Below, piece after piece: positions 22,373 through 31,549 of a stretch of DNA of 64,000 nucleotides. Position 1 is the first letter of the stretch. The number at the start of each line of letters is the position of its first letter. Source of the DNA: Halosimplex salinum (lineage in GTDB: Archaea > Halobacteriota > Halobacteria > Halobacteriales > Haloarculaceae); NCBI RefSeq assembly GCF_003730195.1, contig NZ_QWGG01000004.1, positions 496,001-560,000 of the forward strand, given 5' to 3'. The notes under the pieces are model-generated. The model had not been told where the DNA came from. It did no database searches and worked only from the letters and a program-made list of their open reading frames with translations. The translations under genes and the position numbers were made by a program.

Positions 22373-23203
22373 GTGACAGACGCACACAGGAGAGTAGCGG
22401 TGGCCGAGCGCGCGGCCAGGGCGGGCGGCGCCGTCGCTCGACAGTCCTTCCGAGGGGACCTGGCGGTGGAGACGAAGGCGGACAAGAACGATCTGGTGAC
22501 CGAGTCGGACCGCGACGCCCAGCGACAGGCCGTCTCGACGCTACGGGCGGAGTTCCCGAACGACGCGGTCGTTGGTGAGGAGGACGCGGTGCCGCTGGGG
22601 ACGCCCGGCGAGGCGGTCGAGATCCTGTCGACGGTGCCGGAGTCCGGCGACACCTGGGTGGTCGACCCGATCGACGGGACGGCGAACTTCGCGCGCGGCC
22701 TTCGCACGTGGGCGACGGCCATCTCGGCGGTGGTCGACGGCGAGATCGTCGCGGCGGCGACCTATCTCCCGGCGACGGAGGACGTGTACGCGGCGGGCGA
22801 CGGGCCGGGGACCCGGAACGGGAACGCGCTGGCGGTGAGCGACCGGACGGACCCGGAGACGTTCGCGGCGGCGCCGGTCGGGCGGTTCGAACGCGACGCG
22901 GGCGCCGAGCTGGGGGCCATCGCCGAAGCGGTGGTCGAGCGACTGGGGGATTTCCGGCGGTTCGGGAGCATGCAGACGACGCTGGCGTTCGTGGCGAGCG
23001 GCGAACTCGACGCCGCGTTCGCGACGTACACGCCGGACCCGTGGGACACGCTGGCGGGGATCCACCTCGTCCGGCGGGCCGGTGGGACGGTGACGGATCT
23101 AGCGGGCGAACAGTGGACGCGAGAGAGCGAGGGAATCGTGGCGAGCAACGGGGAGGCACACGAGGTCGTCTGCGAGGTGGCGCGGGCGGCGGAGTCACGG
23201 TAG
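22373..23203 (+). CDS. inositol monophosphatase family protein (archaeal IMPase/FBPase type)
   Basis: The protein carries the metal-dependent phosphatase signature GEEDAV (about residue 67) and WVVDPIDGTANFARG (about residue 94), plus the second site TPDPWDTLAGIHLVRRAGG near the C-terminus. These residues bind the catalytic Mg2+ ions. Archaeal members often act on both inositol monophosphate and fructose-1,6-bisphosphate, so the substrate is open. I place the start at the GTG at 22373, because GGAGG at 22362-22366 is a well-spaced ribosome binding site; a TTG at 22349 is in frame but has none. A TATA-like ACCTATTT lies at about 22343. The product is 276 residues. Confidence 0.9.
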   Translation: MTDAHRRVAVAERAARAGGAVARQSFRGDLAVETKADKNDLVTESDRDAQRQAVSTLRAEFPNDAVVGEEDAVPLGTPGEAVEILSTVPESGDTWVVDPIDGTANFARGLRTWATAISAVVDGEIVAAATYLPATEDVYAAGDGPGTRNGNALAVSDRTDPETFAAAPVGRFERDAGAELGAIAEAVVERLGDFRRFGSMQTTLAFVASGELDAAFATYTPDPWDTLAGIHLVRRAGGTVTDLAGEQWTRESEGIVASNGEAHEVVCEVARAAESR

Positions 23204-23261
23204 TGAGGCGCTTGCGGGAAGGACCGGAAGGCTAAACAGCGAGACGCGCGGGGTTGCGGGC

Positions 23262-24398
23262 ATGGAAAGCGAGCAGGTTCTGACGGAGCGCAACTGGCTC
23301 GCGGCGTTCGTCGCGACGCTGGCGGCGCTCGTCGGCGGTTCTCTCGTCGCCACCGAGCAGGTGTACGACCGGTTCATCTGGCAGTACTTCTGGGGACCGG
23401 TGTACTCGGACGCGAACGACGCCCGCTGTGCGGTCCAGACCGGCGACGGAATCGAACTACTCGGCGGGGACGCCGCCTGTCAGGCCGCCGAATCCACGGG
23501 CGTCGTCGCCTACACCGGGTACTCGACCGTCTCCGAGGTGGGGTACATGGTCGCGCTCGTGTTCCTCATCATCGGGGTGCTCCTGCTCCTCAACCGACTC
23601 GCGCTCGGTCAGGACCGCGCGCTCTTTTTCTCGCTCGTCCCCTTCATGCTGTTCGGCGGGGCGCTCCGGGTAGTCGAGGACGCCACCGACGCGGCGACGG
23701 CCGCCGGTGTGGACCCGGCGATCGGCTTCCCGCTGAACACGCTACTCATCAGTCCGATCATCTACGTCACGGTGTTCGTGATCACGCTGGCCGCGCTGCT
23801 GGTGAGCGCGCGACTCGAATCCACCGGGACCGTCGCGGACCGCCATCGGACGATGGGAATCATCGGGACGGGCGTGCTCGGGCTGACGCTCGCGTACCTG
23901 TTCGGACTGGCCATCACCGCCGACTACGTCGACTTCTTCCCGCAGATACTCGTGCTGGACGTGGTGATCGCGACCGTCCTCGCGTACGTCATCTACCTCG
24001 CGGTCGACCGGTACAAACCGGAGATCAACGCCGGGACCGGCCAGATCGGACTGGTCGTCATCTGGGCGCACGCGATCGACGGGGTCGCGAACGTCATCGC
24101 CGCCGACTGGACGACCACGCTGGGCCATCCGTTCACCTACGGCGCGAAACACCCGGCCAACCGGATCATCATCGAGATCACCGAGCAGTACCTGCCGGGG
24201 TCCATCGCCGCCGTCATCGGGACGTCGTGGCCCTTCCTGGTCGTGAAACTCGTCGTCGCGGTCGCTATCGTGTGGCTGTTCGACGAGCGGATATTCGACG
24301 AGAGCCCCCGGTACTCGATACTCCTGCTGGTCGCCGCGACGGCGGTCGGGCTCGGTCCGGGGACGCGTGACATCCTGCGAGTCACGCTCGCGATCTGA
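23262..24398 (+). CDS. DUF63 family integral membrane protein
   Basis: This 378-residue protein has eight or more hydrophobic helices. Family blocks include FGGALRVVEDA (about residues 130-140), VVIWAHAIDGVANV and HPANRIIIE near residue 300. The repeated charged residues within helices (R, E, D, H) suggest a transporter or membrane enzyme, but DUF63 has no known function. Residues about 45-75 form a loop with two cysteines (ARCAVQTGDGIELLGGDAAC). It is common in archaea and lies 58 bases after the inositol-monophosphatase-family gene. Confidence 0.88.
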   Translation: MESEQVLTERNWLAAFVATLAALVGGSLVATEQVYDRFIWQYFWGPVYSDANDARCAVQTGDGIELLGGDAACQAAESTGVVAYTGYSTVSEVGYMVALVFLIIGVLLLLNRLALGQDRALFFSLVPFMLFGGALRVVEDATDAATAAGVDPAIGFPLNTLLISPIIYVTVFVITLAALLVSARLESTGTVADRHRTMGIIGTGVLGLTLAYLFGLAITADYVDFFPQILVLDVVIATVLAYVIYLAVDRYKPEINAGTGQIGLVVIWAHAIDGVANVIAADWTTTLGHPFTYGAKHPANRIIIEITEQYLPGSIAAVIGTSWPFLVVKLVVAVAIVWLFDERIFDESPRYSILLLVAATAVGLGPGTRDILRVTLAI

Positions 24399-24471
24399 AT
24401 CGGTCCGGCGGTCGGCCCCGTTCTCGCGGCCGCACGGCTCCGGGGCGCGTTGGTACCGGAAAACAGTGTCG

Positions 24472-24627
24472 TCAGACCTGTTCGAGCGCCGACTCCGGGT
24501 AGTACCGGCTCCCGCAGGTCGGGCACTCGGCCACGGTCAACTCGCCCCCGTTCGACGGGGACGCGACTTCGGTCCGAACCAGTTGCTGATCGCAGTCTGT
24601 ACACGGGAGGTCGAACTCGGATACCAT
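24472..24627 (-). CDS. small zinc-ribbon protein
   Basis: This 51-residue protein has two knuckles, PCTDC and CPTCG, spaced about 22 residues apart, the pattern of the many small CPxCG-like zinc-finger proteins of haloarchaea. The start is MVSEFDLPC at the ATG at 24627, with GAGGAG as a ribosome binding site about 8 bases upstream; a frame reaching 24687 adds unrelated residues. Some relatives act as global regulators, but no target can be inferred. It is flanked by the convergent DUF63 gene. Confidence 0.75.
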   Translation of the reverse strand: MVSEFDLPCTDCDQQLVRTEVASPSNGGELTVAECPTCGSRYYPESALEQV

Positions 24628-24824
24628 GATACGCTCCTCTGACGAACCGCTTCGAGCCTGCAGAAGCGACGCCAGGTGCCATGTCAACTATGGACATGCT
24701 CCGGCATAAATTCTCGCATCAGTCGCTTTCTTGGCAAATTACGCGCCGTCGCCCGATTAGGAAAAGCGGGGTGCCACGGGGTACGATGGAGCTCGTCCTG
24801 TCGGTGGAGAGATCCGTCACCGCG

Positions 24825-26561
24825 TCAGGGGTACGGGTGATGATCGCGGTCGAGGGCGGGTTCGAAGCCCATGTCGGCCGGGACGGTCCGGGCGCGCTCG
24901 CCGAAGTAGGGGTCGCCGAAGAAGAGCGGCTGTGCGCCGGGGACGACGACGCGGACGGCCTCGAAGCCGAGTCGCTGGACGTCCCTCGTGGTGGTCCGGG
25001 CGGCGTAGGGAGCGAGGCCGGCGTCGACGACCCGGTCGAGGACGGCGTCGAGATGCTCCACGCCCCCGGGGACGGACTCCGGGCCGACGGAGTCGGCGGG
25101 CACCGACTGGTCGGGGTCGACGAACTCGTCGACGACGGGCGGTCTGCCGGCGTAGCGGGCGATCGCGCCGTCGGCGTCGGCGGCGCTCTCTCTGCCCATG
25201 CCGTCGAGTTCGACCCAGTTCTGGACGGCCTCGGCGAGTGCGTTGCGCGCGGCGCGGCCGGCGTCGAGGTGGGCGGCGGTGCCGAGCGCGAGTTTCGGCC
25301 ACTCCTCGCGGGTGACCGCGACGGCGACGACGGGGACGTCCACGTCCTGCGTGAGGAGGAGGGCAGTCGCGTCCAGCCCTTCCGCGCCGGCGCGGGCCGC
25401 CAGGCGCTCGTACCCGTCGTCGGCCACCTCGAGGCCGAGCGGGTCGTAGTTCGAGTACCAGGCGATGGTCGTCGCGTCGCGTTCGACGACCTCGTAGAGG
25501 CCCGACAGCAGCGCTTCGACCGAGGAGTTCCCGAGTCCCAGCCCGGTCGTGACCGCGGGACGGATCGTCCGCTCGGGCGGTGGGTAGTGGACGACCTCCG
25601 CGGGGAGCGAGACGGGCCGGTCGGTGACGAGGTCGGTCCCGCGGACCCACGGGCGTTCGGCGCGGTCGCCGCCCGAATCGACGCCGTCGCCGTTCCCCGT
25701 CCAGTCGTCGGGGCGAACGAACGCGGAGGGGGCGACGGCGTCGGCGAGGTCGGTGGCTGCGGCGGTCTTGAACTCCTCGCCGCGGTAGACGCCGGCGCAG
25801 TAGCGCTCGTATCCCTCGCCGAGCGCCTTCATGAACGCGGCGTCCCAGCCGGGGTCGACGCCGGCGGCCTGTCGAGAGGCGGTCGCGTCGGCGAACGCGC
25901 CGGTGTCGCAGATCTGCGCGAGGTAGTAGGGCGCGGGGTAGGATTCGGCCTCGCCGACCTGCTGGACGACGCCGACGCGGTCGTCCAGGCCGCGCTCGGC
26001 CCGGGCGAGCGCGCCTTCGACGTCGCGGTCGAGATAGTCCCTGTCGAGCGTCCGGTCGCGGTCCGCGCCGCAGGCACACCCGGGGACCGGGAGGAACTCG
26101 CGTTCGGCGTGGGGGAGTTCGACGACGGTGCCGAGCGGGTCCGACGCCGCGGGGTCGAGGAACGTCGCGGCGCGGCGGCCGGCCACGGCGCCGGCGAACC
26201 GCGCGGTCGCGTCCGAGGGAGCGGCCGTCGGGTCGGCGTCGGCGGCGACGTTGGATTCGACGCGGGCCGAGAGGCATCGGTAGCAGGCGCCGTCGGGGTC
26301 GAAGCCGGTGACGGAGGCGTCGACGACGGGGACGCCGCCGATGCCGCCGAGTTCGACGGCGAACCAGGGCGTCCCGGCGTCCCGTGCCCGTTCGTTCGCC
26401 CGTTCGAAGGTCGCCGCTCCGGCGTGGTCGACGACGACGCCGAGGCGCGTGCCGGGGCCGACGTCCGCCACGTCCACCCGCTCCACGGGTTCGCTCACGT
26501 CGCCCAGCGCCGCCTCGACGGCCGCGGCGGCCGGGCCAGATCCGACGAGTCCGACTGTCAT
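24825..26561 (-). CDS. YcaO-domain protein with fused E1-like N-terminal domain (TOMM cyclodehydratase type)
   Basis: The 578-residue protein has two parts. Residues 1 to about 190 look like the E1-like/ThiF-derived partner of azoline-forming enzymes: a Rossmann-type start (MTVGLVGSGPAAAAVE) and four cysteines in CYRC (93, 96) and CAC (162, 164), a zinc site typical of that domain. The rest is a YcaO domain with ATP-site blocks MKALGEGYERY and LYEVVERD, ending in proline-rich HHPYP as expected for a YcaO C-terminus. Such fusions activate backbone amides with ATP to make thiazolines, oxazolines or thioamides in peptides. No precursor peptide, dehydrogenase or transporter gene lies beside it, so the substrate is unknown. 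Confidence 0.85.
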   Translation of the reverse strand: MTVGLVGSGPAAAAVEAALGDVSEPVERVDVADVGPGTRLGVVVDHAGAATFERANERARDAGTPWFAVELGGIGGVPVVDASVTGFDPDGACYRCLSARVESNVAADADPTAAPSDATARFAGAVAGRRAATFLDPAASDPLGTVVELPHAEREFLPVPGCACGADRDRTLDRDYLDRDVEGALARAERGLDDRVGVVQQVGEAESYPAPYYLAQICDTGAFADATASRQAAGVDPGWDAAFMKALGEGYERYCAGVYRGEEFKTAAATDLADAVAPSAFVRPDDWTGNGDGVDSGGDRAERPWVRGTDLVTDRPVSLPAEVVHYPPPERTIRPAVTTGLGLGNSSVEALLSGLYEVVERDATTIAWYSNYDPLGLEVADDGYERLAARAGAEGLDATALLLTQDVDVPVVAVAVTREEWPKLALGTAAHLDAGRAARNALAEAVQNWVELDGMGRESAADADGAIARYAGRPPVVDEFVDPDQSVPADSVGPESVPGGVEHLDAVLDRVVDAGLAPYAARTTTRDVQRLGFEAVRVVVPGAQPLFFGDPYFGERARTVPADMGFEPALDRDHHPYP

Positions 26562-26601
26562 GGGTACGGGGAGGGTACGGTGGGTAGAAAAGCCCGGGGA
26601 C

Positions 26602-27420
26602 TCACTCGTCGAGCCGGCGCTGTGCGATCGACGCCAGTTCCGGGATCGGGGCGTCTTTCAGGTCGTCGCTGGCCAGTCGGAGGCGAAGGCGGGGCCGCCC
26701 CACGTCGATGGGCACCTTCTCGGTCTCGACGAGGTCGCTGTCCTCCAGGCGCGTCTTCATCCGCGAGAACGTGGCCTTGCTGGCGAGGCCGACGTCCTCG
26801 CCCCACTTGCTCATGTCGTAGAGCAACTGGCCGTTCCGGGCGGCGACCAGCAGGGAGATGGCGACCTCGTCTAACCCCTCGCCGTCGCCTTTCGCGACGG
26901 GGAGCGAGTCGAGCAGGTCGTCGAAGTCCTCGGCGGTGTCGGCGCCGATGTCGGCCGCGAGCGTCTCGCGGACACGCGAGAGGGGCGGTGTGCGAAGCGA
27001 GTACGGCTCGGCCTCGTCCCACTCGCGCTCGTAGCGGTCGCGCATCGCCGAGACGAACGCCTCGTCGGTCGCCGTGAGCCCGCCCACGCGGTCGTCCGCG
27101 GCGACGAGCGACACGACGGCGGACTCGGTCACGAGCAGGGAGGCTTCGGGGGCCTCGGTCAGGACCCGCAGTTCGAGCGTGTCGGCGGCAAGGAGATCCG
27201 CGGCGTGGCCGGCGACGATGAAGTCGGCCATCACGTCCTTGATCGGGTCGCCGGGGGCGAGCAGTCTGACCGTCGGCGGATCCGCGACGTCGTGGAGACA
27301 GAATATCAGTTCGGAGATAGTCTCCCGGGTCGGGTTGACGGCGTACACGAGGCCGCTACTGTCCCGAACCACGCCAGCGAGAACGGCACCGACGTCGCCT
27401 TCGAGAAAGTTCGTACTCAT
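26602..27420 (-). CDS. tbsP: transcriptional regulator TbsP (DUF5821 family)
   Basis: The 272-residue protein starts MSTNFLEGDVGAVLAGV at the ATG at 27420; the larger frame to 27747 adds arginine-rich shadow sequence. The N-terminal 150 residues form an alpha/beta sensor-like domain, followed by RTPPLSRVRETLAADIG, then a winged helix ending DMSKWGEDVGLASKATFSRM and VPIDVGRPRLRLRL. This matches the haloarchaeal TbsP family, which in Haloferax has been reported to act with TrmB in control of gluconeogenic genes. That role is transferred from the family. The pckA gene in this window is a plausible target but is 32 kb away. Confidence 0.85.
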   Translation of the reverse strand: MSTNFLEGDVGAVLAGVVRDSSGLVYAVNPTRETISELIFCLHDVADPPTVRLLAPGDPIKDVMADFIVAGHAADLLAADTLELRVLTEAPEASLLVTESAVVSLVAADDRVGGLTATDEAFVSAMRDRYEREWDEAEPYSLRTPPLSRVRETLAADIGADTAEDFDDLLDSLPVAKGDGEGLDEVAISLLVAARNGQLLYDMSKWGEDVGLASKATFSRMKTRLEDSDLVETEKVPIDVGRPRLRLRLASDDLKDAPIPELASIAQRRLDE

Positions 27421-27614
27421 CTGATAGCTATCCTGTTTCGCATTATCACACTTAATTTTACCGCCAGCCATCGCTGAATTGACCCGAGCACACCCGTTCG
27501 ACGGCGATTCGGTTCGCCTCCCTCGGTTAGTCCGCTCCGGTCGACGCCGGGCGTTCGACGCACGCGGAGCGCGGAAAAGGTAGATTATTGACGGCGCGTC
27601 GCCGACAGGCAAGC

Positions 27615-28889
27615 ATGAACTACGATACGGTCCGGTCGGTGGACCCGGCAGTGGCCGACGCGCTCGAGGCGGAGGTCGACCGTCAGGGCAACACGCTGGC
27701 GATGATCGCCAGCGAGAACCACGTGAGCGAGGCGGTCCTGGAGGCACAGAGCTCCGTGCTCACGAACAAGTACGCCGAGGGGTACCCGGGCGCACGCTAC
27801 TACGGCGGCTGCGAACACGCCGATACCGTCGAACAGCTCGCGATCGACCGCGCGAAGGAGCTGTGGGGCGCCGAGTACGTCAACGTCCAGCCCCACTCTG
27901 GCTCGCAGGCCAACATGGCCGTCTACACGGCGATGCTCGAACCCGGCGACAAGATTTTCTCGCTGGACCTGACTCACGGCGGTCACCTCTCGCACGGCCA
28001 CCCGAAGAACTTCGCCGGCCAGGTGTACGAGGTCGAGCAGTACGAGGTCGACCCGGAGACGGGCCGCCTCGACTTCGAGGAGATCCGCGCCCAGGCCGAG
28101 GAGTTCGACCCCGACATGATCGTCTCGGGCTTCTCCGCGTACCCGCGCGAGGTCGAGTGGGAGTCCTTCCAGGCCATCGCCGACGACGTGGACGCCTACC
28201 ACATGGCGGACATCGCCCACATCACGGGACTCGTCGCCGCGGACGTGCACAGTTCGCCGGTCGGCGTCGCGGACTTCGTCACGGGGTCGACCCACAAGAC
28301 GATCCGCGCCGGCCGCGGCGGCATCATCATGGCCGACGAGGAGTACGGCGACGCCATCGACAGCGCGATCATCCCCGGCACGCAGGGCGGGCCGCTCATG
28401 CACAACATCGCCGGCAAGGCCGTCGGCTTCCAGGAGGCGCTCCAGCCCCACTTCGAGGAGTACGCCGAGCAGACCGTCGCCAACGCGCAGGCGCTGGCCG
28501 ACCACCTGCAGGAGCACGGCTTCTCGCTGGTCTCCGGCGGCACCGACAACCACCTCGTGCTCGTCGACCTCCGCGACTCCCACCCCGACGTGACCGGCAA
28601 GGAGGCGGAAGAAGCGCTCGAAGACGTGGGGATCGTCCTCAACGCCAACACGGTCCCGGGCGAGACCCGCTCGCCGTTCGTGGCCTCGGGCATCCGCGCG
28701 GGCACGCCCGCGCTGACGACCCGCGGCTTCGACGAGGACGCCTGCGAGACCGTCGGCCACTGCATCGCCGAGGTCATCGACAACCCCGACGACGAGGACG
28801 TGAAGGCCGAGGTCGCCGAGATCGTGCAGGGCCTCTGCGAGGAGTACCCGCTCTACGGCGACGACAGCGAAGGCCTCGTCTTCGAGTAA
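27615..28889 (+). CDS. glyA: serine hydroxymethyltransferase
   Basis: The 424-residue PLP enzyme interconverts serine and glycine while charging tetrahydrofolate (or an archaeal pterin) with a one-carbon unit. Family blocks are IASENHVSEAVLEAQSS (residue 31 on), NKYAEGYPGARYYGG (51), THGGHLSHG (120) and VTGSTHKTIRAGRGG with the PLP-binding Lys228. The length is normal and no motif is broken. The ATG at 27615 is used; an in-frame start at 27588 lacks similarity. The gene is divergent from tbsP, with a 194-base AT-rich gap. Confidence 0.96.
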   Translation: MNYDTVRSVDPAVADALEAEVDRQGNTLAMIASENHVSEAVLEAQSSVLTNKYAEGYPGARYYGGCEHADTVEQLAIDRAKELWGAEYVNVQPHSGSQANMAVYTAMLEPGDKIFSLDLTHGGHLSHGHPKNFAGQVYEVEQYEVDPETGRLDFEEIRAQAEEFDPDMIVSGFSAYPREVEWESFQAIADDVDAYHMADIAHITGLVAADVHSSPVGVADFVTGSTHKTIRAGRGGIIMADEEYGDAIDSAIIPGTQGGPLMHNIAGKAVGFQEALQPHFEEYAEQTVANAQALADHLQEHGFSLVSGGTDNHLVLVDLRDSHPDVTGKEAEEALEDVGIVLNANTVPGETRSPFVASGIRAGTPALTTRGFDEDACETVGHCIAEVIDNPDDEDVKAEVAEIVQGLCEEYPLYGDDSEGLVFE

Positions 28890-28982
28890 GCGACCCTGTC
28901 GGGTCCGCTCCTCTCTGCCAGTTCTGCGGAGCGGTCGCAGTCGCGGGACATTCTTTTCAGCGTACCGGACGGAGTCGTCGAC

Positions 28983-29615
28983 ATGACTGACGGTCCCCAG
29001 CGGAGCAGGCGGGTGGTCCTCCGACTGAGTGCCCTCGCGGTCGCCGGGACGGCGGGCTGTGCGACCTTCGAGACCGAGACCACGACTGACCCGCCGCCAG
29101 AGAGCGTCGACAGCCCCGAGGACGGTGACGGAGCGGGGGCCTCGGCCGACGACGAGGCGGGAGAGTCGACGGCCAACCCAGATGAAACTCCGTCGGCGAC
29201 ATCCGAAACCGCCGATTCGGCGGAGTCGACCCGGACCGACACGGCCCTCGACCTCCGGGAGGCCAACGTCACCGACGTCGAGTTCGAGGAATCGGACGGC
29301 GCCTCTCGCTTCTCGGTCACTCTCTATCACGACGACGACGGCGAGGACGGCTACGCGGACTGGTGGCAGGTGGAGACACTGGACGGCGAGCGACTGGGTC
29401 GGCGGGACCTCGCCCATCCGCACTCGACCGATCCGTTCACGCGGTCCGAGACGGTCGAGATTCCCGCGGAAGTCGCCTGTGTCGTCGTCCGCGGCCACGA
29501 CCAGACCCACGAGTACGGCGGTCGGGCGATGCTGGTGGATCTCGACAGCGGCGAGATGCGGGCTGTCGATCAGGGGTCGGAGCCGGAGTCGTTCGAGGCG
29601 GGCGACTGTCCCTGA
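28983..29615 (+). CDS. Tat-exported haloarchaeal lipoprotein
   Basis: RRVVLRLSALAVAGTAGC at residues 9-26 is a twin-arginine signal ending in a lipobox, so Cys26 is the likely lipidated residue after Tat export. Residues 27-85 are a disordered acidic Ser/Thr/Asp/Glu linker. The folded domain (about residues 90-210) reads VTDVEFEESDGASRFSVTLY and later CVVVRGHDQTHEYGGRAMLV, with two cysteines that may pair. The ligand is unknown. It follows glyA by 93 bases and may have its own promoter. Confidence 0.8.
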   Translation: MTDGPQRSRRVVLRLSALAVAGTAGCATFETETTTDPPPESVDSPEDGDGAGASADDEAGESTANPDETPSATSETADSAESTRTDTALDLREANVTDVEFEESDGASRFSVTLYHDDDGEDGYADWWQVETLDGERLGRRDLAHPHSTDPFTRSETVEIPAEVACVVVRGHDQTHEYGGRAMLVDLDSGEMRAVDQGSEPESFEAGDCP

Positions 29616-29769
29616 ACGGTGGGCGCGACCGGTCGAGGCAGTGCAGATCGGTGGCGGTGCGGTGCGGAGCGGTGGCGGTGCGGCCCGGCGATCGGCCCGC
29701 CGTCACCGATCGGCCCTGGAACCTGCCGTAGACGGGCCGTTTATACCGATCCGTTCCCGAGTATCCGGT

Positions 29770-30825
29770 ATGACCGACCTCGACGCGACGGACCGGGCGA
29801 TCCTCAACGCCTATCAGGGCGGGTTCCCGGTCGTCGCGGACCCCTACGAGTCGGCGGCCGCCGCGCTGGCCGACCACGGCGTGGACGTGACCGCCGAGGA
29901 GTTACACGACCGCCTCTCCCGTCTCGACGAGGAGGGCGTCCTCACTCGCTTCGGCGCGCTGATCAACGCCGAGGCCATCGGCGGGACGGCGACGCTCGTC
30001 GCGATGCACGCTCCCGAGGAGCGCTTCGACGAGGTGGCCGAGCAGGTCAACGCCCACGCCGAAGTCGCGCACAACTACGAGCGCGAACACCCGCATCTCA
30101 ACATGTGGTTCGTCGTCAGCGTCGCCGACGAGGACCGCGTCGCAGAGGTACTCGCCGAGATCGAAGCGGAGACCGGCCAGGAGACCTACAACCTCCCGAA
30201 ACAGCGGGAGTTCCACGTCGGCGCGAAGTTCCCCGTCGAGGGCCCCCTGGAGGACGTCGACGGCGGGATCGACCTGTCCGATCTGGGTCCCGAGGTCGAG
30301 GCGGAGGACCGCGACAGCCTGACGCCGCGGGAGCGCGACCTCGTCGTGGAGATTCAGGGCGGGTTGCCGACGACGCGGACGCCCTACCGGGACGTGGCCG
30401 AGGCGCTGGGCGAGGACGTCGACTGGGTACTGGAGACGATCAAGCGCTTCGACCGGGAGGGGAAGGTCCGCCGCGTGGGCGTCATCCCGAACCACTACTC
30501 GCTGGGCTACTCCGAGAACGGGATGACCGTCTGGAACGTCCCCGGCGACGTCGTCGACGAGGTCGGCCCCGAGATAGCGGCCTTCGACTTCGTGACTCAC
30601 TGCTACCGGCGGCCTCGCCACGACGGCGTCTGGGAGTACAACTTCTTCGCGATGACCCACGGCCGCAGCGAGGAAGAGAGCGAGGCCCGCGTCGAGCAGG
30701 TCCGCGAGAAGATGGCCGAGCACTGGGACGTGACCGACGAGGACTGGGACACGCTGTTCTCGACGGGTATCCTCAAGAAGACCGGCATCCGCATCGAGGA
30801 ACGCGCCGACGCGAACACCGCATGA
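29770..30825 (+). CDS. siroheme decarboxylase, fused AhbA-AhbB type (Lrp/AsnC-like)
   Basis: The 351-residue protein contains two tandem AhbA/AhbB (NirDLHG) modules. The first starts LDATDRAILNAYQGGFPVVADPY and the second LTPRERDLVVEIQGGLPTTRTPY, each with an Lrp/AsnC-like winged helix followed by a ferredoxin-like domain. HCYRRPRHDGVWEYNFFAM carries the arginine-rich substrate-binding block. The enzyme converts siroheme to didecarboxysiroheme in the alternative haem pathway. The ATG at 29770 is preferred to the much longer frame from 29029, which overlaps the lipoprotein gene. The next genes, precorrin-2 dehydrogenase and hemA, belong to the same pathway. Confidence 0.9.
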   Translation: MTDLDATDRAILNAYQGGFPVVADPYESAAAALADHGVDVTAEELHDRLSRLDEEGVLTRFGALINAEAIGGTATLVAMHAPEERFDEVAEQVNAHAEVAHNYEREHPHLNMWFVVSVADEDRVAEVLAEIEAETGQETYNLPKQREFHVGAKFPVEGPLEDVDGGIDLSDLGPEVEAEDRDSLTPRERDLVVEIQGGLPTTRTPYRDVAEALGEDVDWVLETIKRFDREGKVRRVGVIPNHYSLGYSENGMTVWNVPGDVVDEVGPEIAAFDFVTHCYRRPRHDGVWEYNFFAMTHGRSEEESEARVEQVREKMAEHWDVTDEDWDTLFSTGILKKTGIRIEERADANTA

Positions 30826-30844
30826 GACGGGAGGGAGTCCAGTC

Positions 30845-31549
30845 GTGATCCCGCTGCTCCACGACTTCGAGGGCGAGACGGTGCTGGTGTTCGGCGGCGG
30901 CCGCGTCGGCGCCCGGAAGGCCCGCAGGTTCGCCCGCGAGGCGCGGGTGGTCGTCGTCAGCCCGGAGTTCGCCGAGGTGGACGGCGATGGCGACGGCGAG
31001 GCAGAGGGAGATGGCGGCACGGACGCCAGTCGAGCCGACTTCGGCGACGCGGAGCTGGTCCGCGAGGCGCCCGGCCCCGACGACGTACCCGACTGGTTCG
31101 ACCGGACGGACCCGGCCCTGGTGGTCGCTGCGACGGACTCCGACGAGTTGAACGAGCGGATCGAGACGACCGCACGTGACCGCGGCGTCCTCGTCAACCG
31201 CGCCGACCAGCACGGCGAGCGCGACGCGGGGAGCGTCGTCGTGCCGGCGACGGTCCGCGACGACCCGGTCGTGGCGGCGGTGGCGACGGGCGGCGCGAGC
31301 CCGGCGCTGAGTCGATACCTCCGCCAGACGATCGAGACAGAGATCGACGACGCGGGCGCGATGGCGGAGTTGACCGGCGAGATCCGCGCGGAGCTACAGG
31401 CGGAGGACGTGGAGCCGGCGGTACGGCGCGAGGCCGTGCGGGCGGTTGTCAGGTCGGACGCGGTTTGGAAGGCTTTAGATAGTGGGGTACCGAATGGGAG
31501 ACAAGTGGCAGCGGACGTGATTTCGGACGTGACAGGTGAGAACGCGTGA
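30845..31549 (+). CDS. precorrin-2 dehydrogenase/sirohydrochlorin ferrochelatase-type protein
   Basis: The Rossmann fold is visible as VLVFGGGRVGARKARRF (residues 13-29), followed by VVAATDSDELNERI and RGVLVNRADQ, the blocks of the CysG-N/SirC/Met8 family. It oxidises precorrin-2 to sirohydrochlorin with NAD+; some members also insert iron. An acidic Gly/Asp insertion (about residues 40-60) is a halophilic decoration. The start is GTG, 19 bases after ahbAB, and the stop overlaps the hemA start in GTGA, so all three are probably one operon. Confidence 0.9.
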   Translation: MIPLLHDFEGETVLVFGGGRVGARKARRFAREARVVVVSPEFAEVDGDGDGEAEGDGGTDASRADFGDAELVREAPGPDDVPDWFDRTDPALVVAATDSDELNERIETTARDRGVLVNRADQHGERDAGSVVVPATVRDDPVVAAVATGGASPALSRYLRQTIETEIDDAGAMAELTGEIRAELQAEDVEPAVRREAVRAVVRSDAVWKALDSGVPNGRQVAADVISDVTGENA

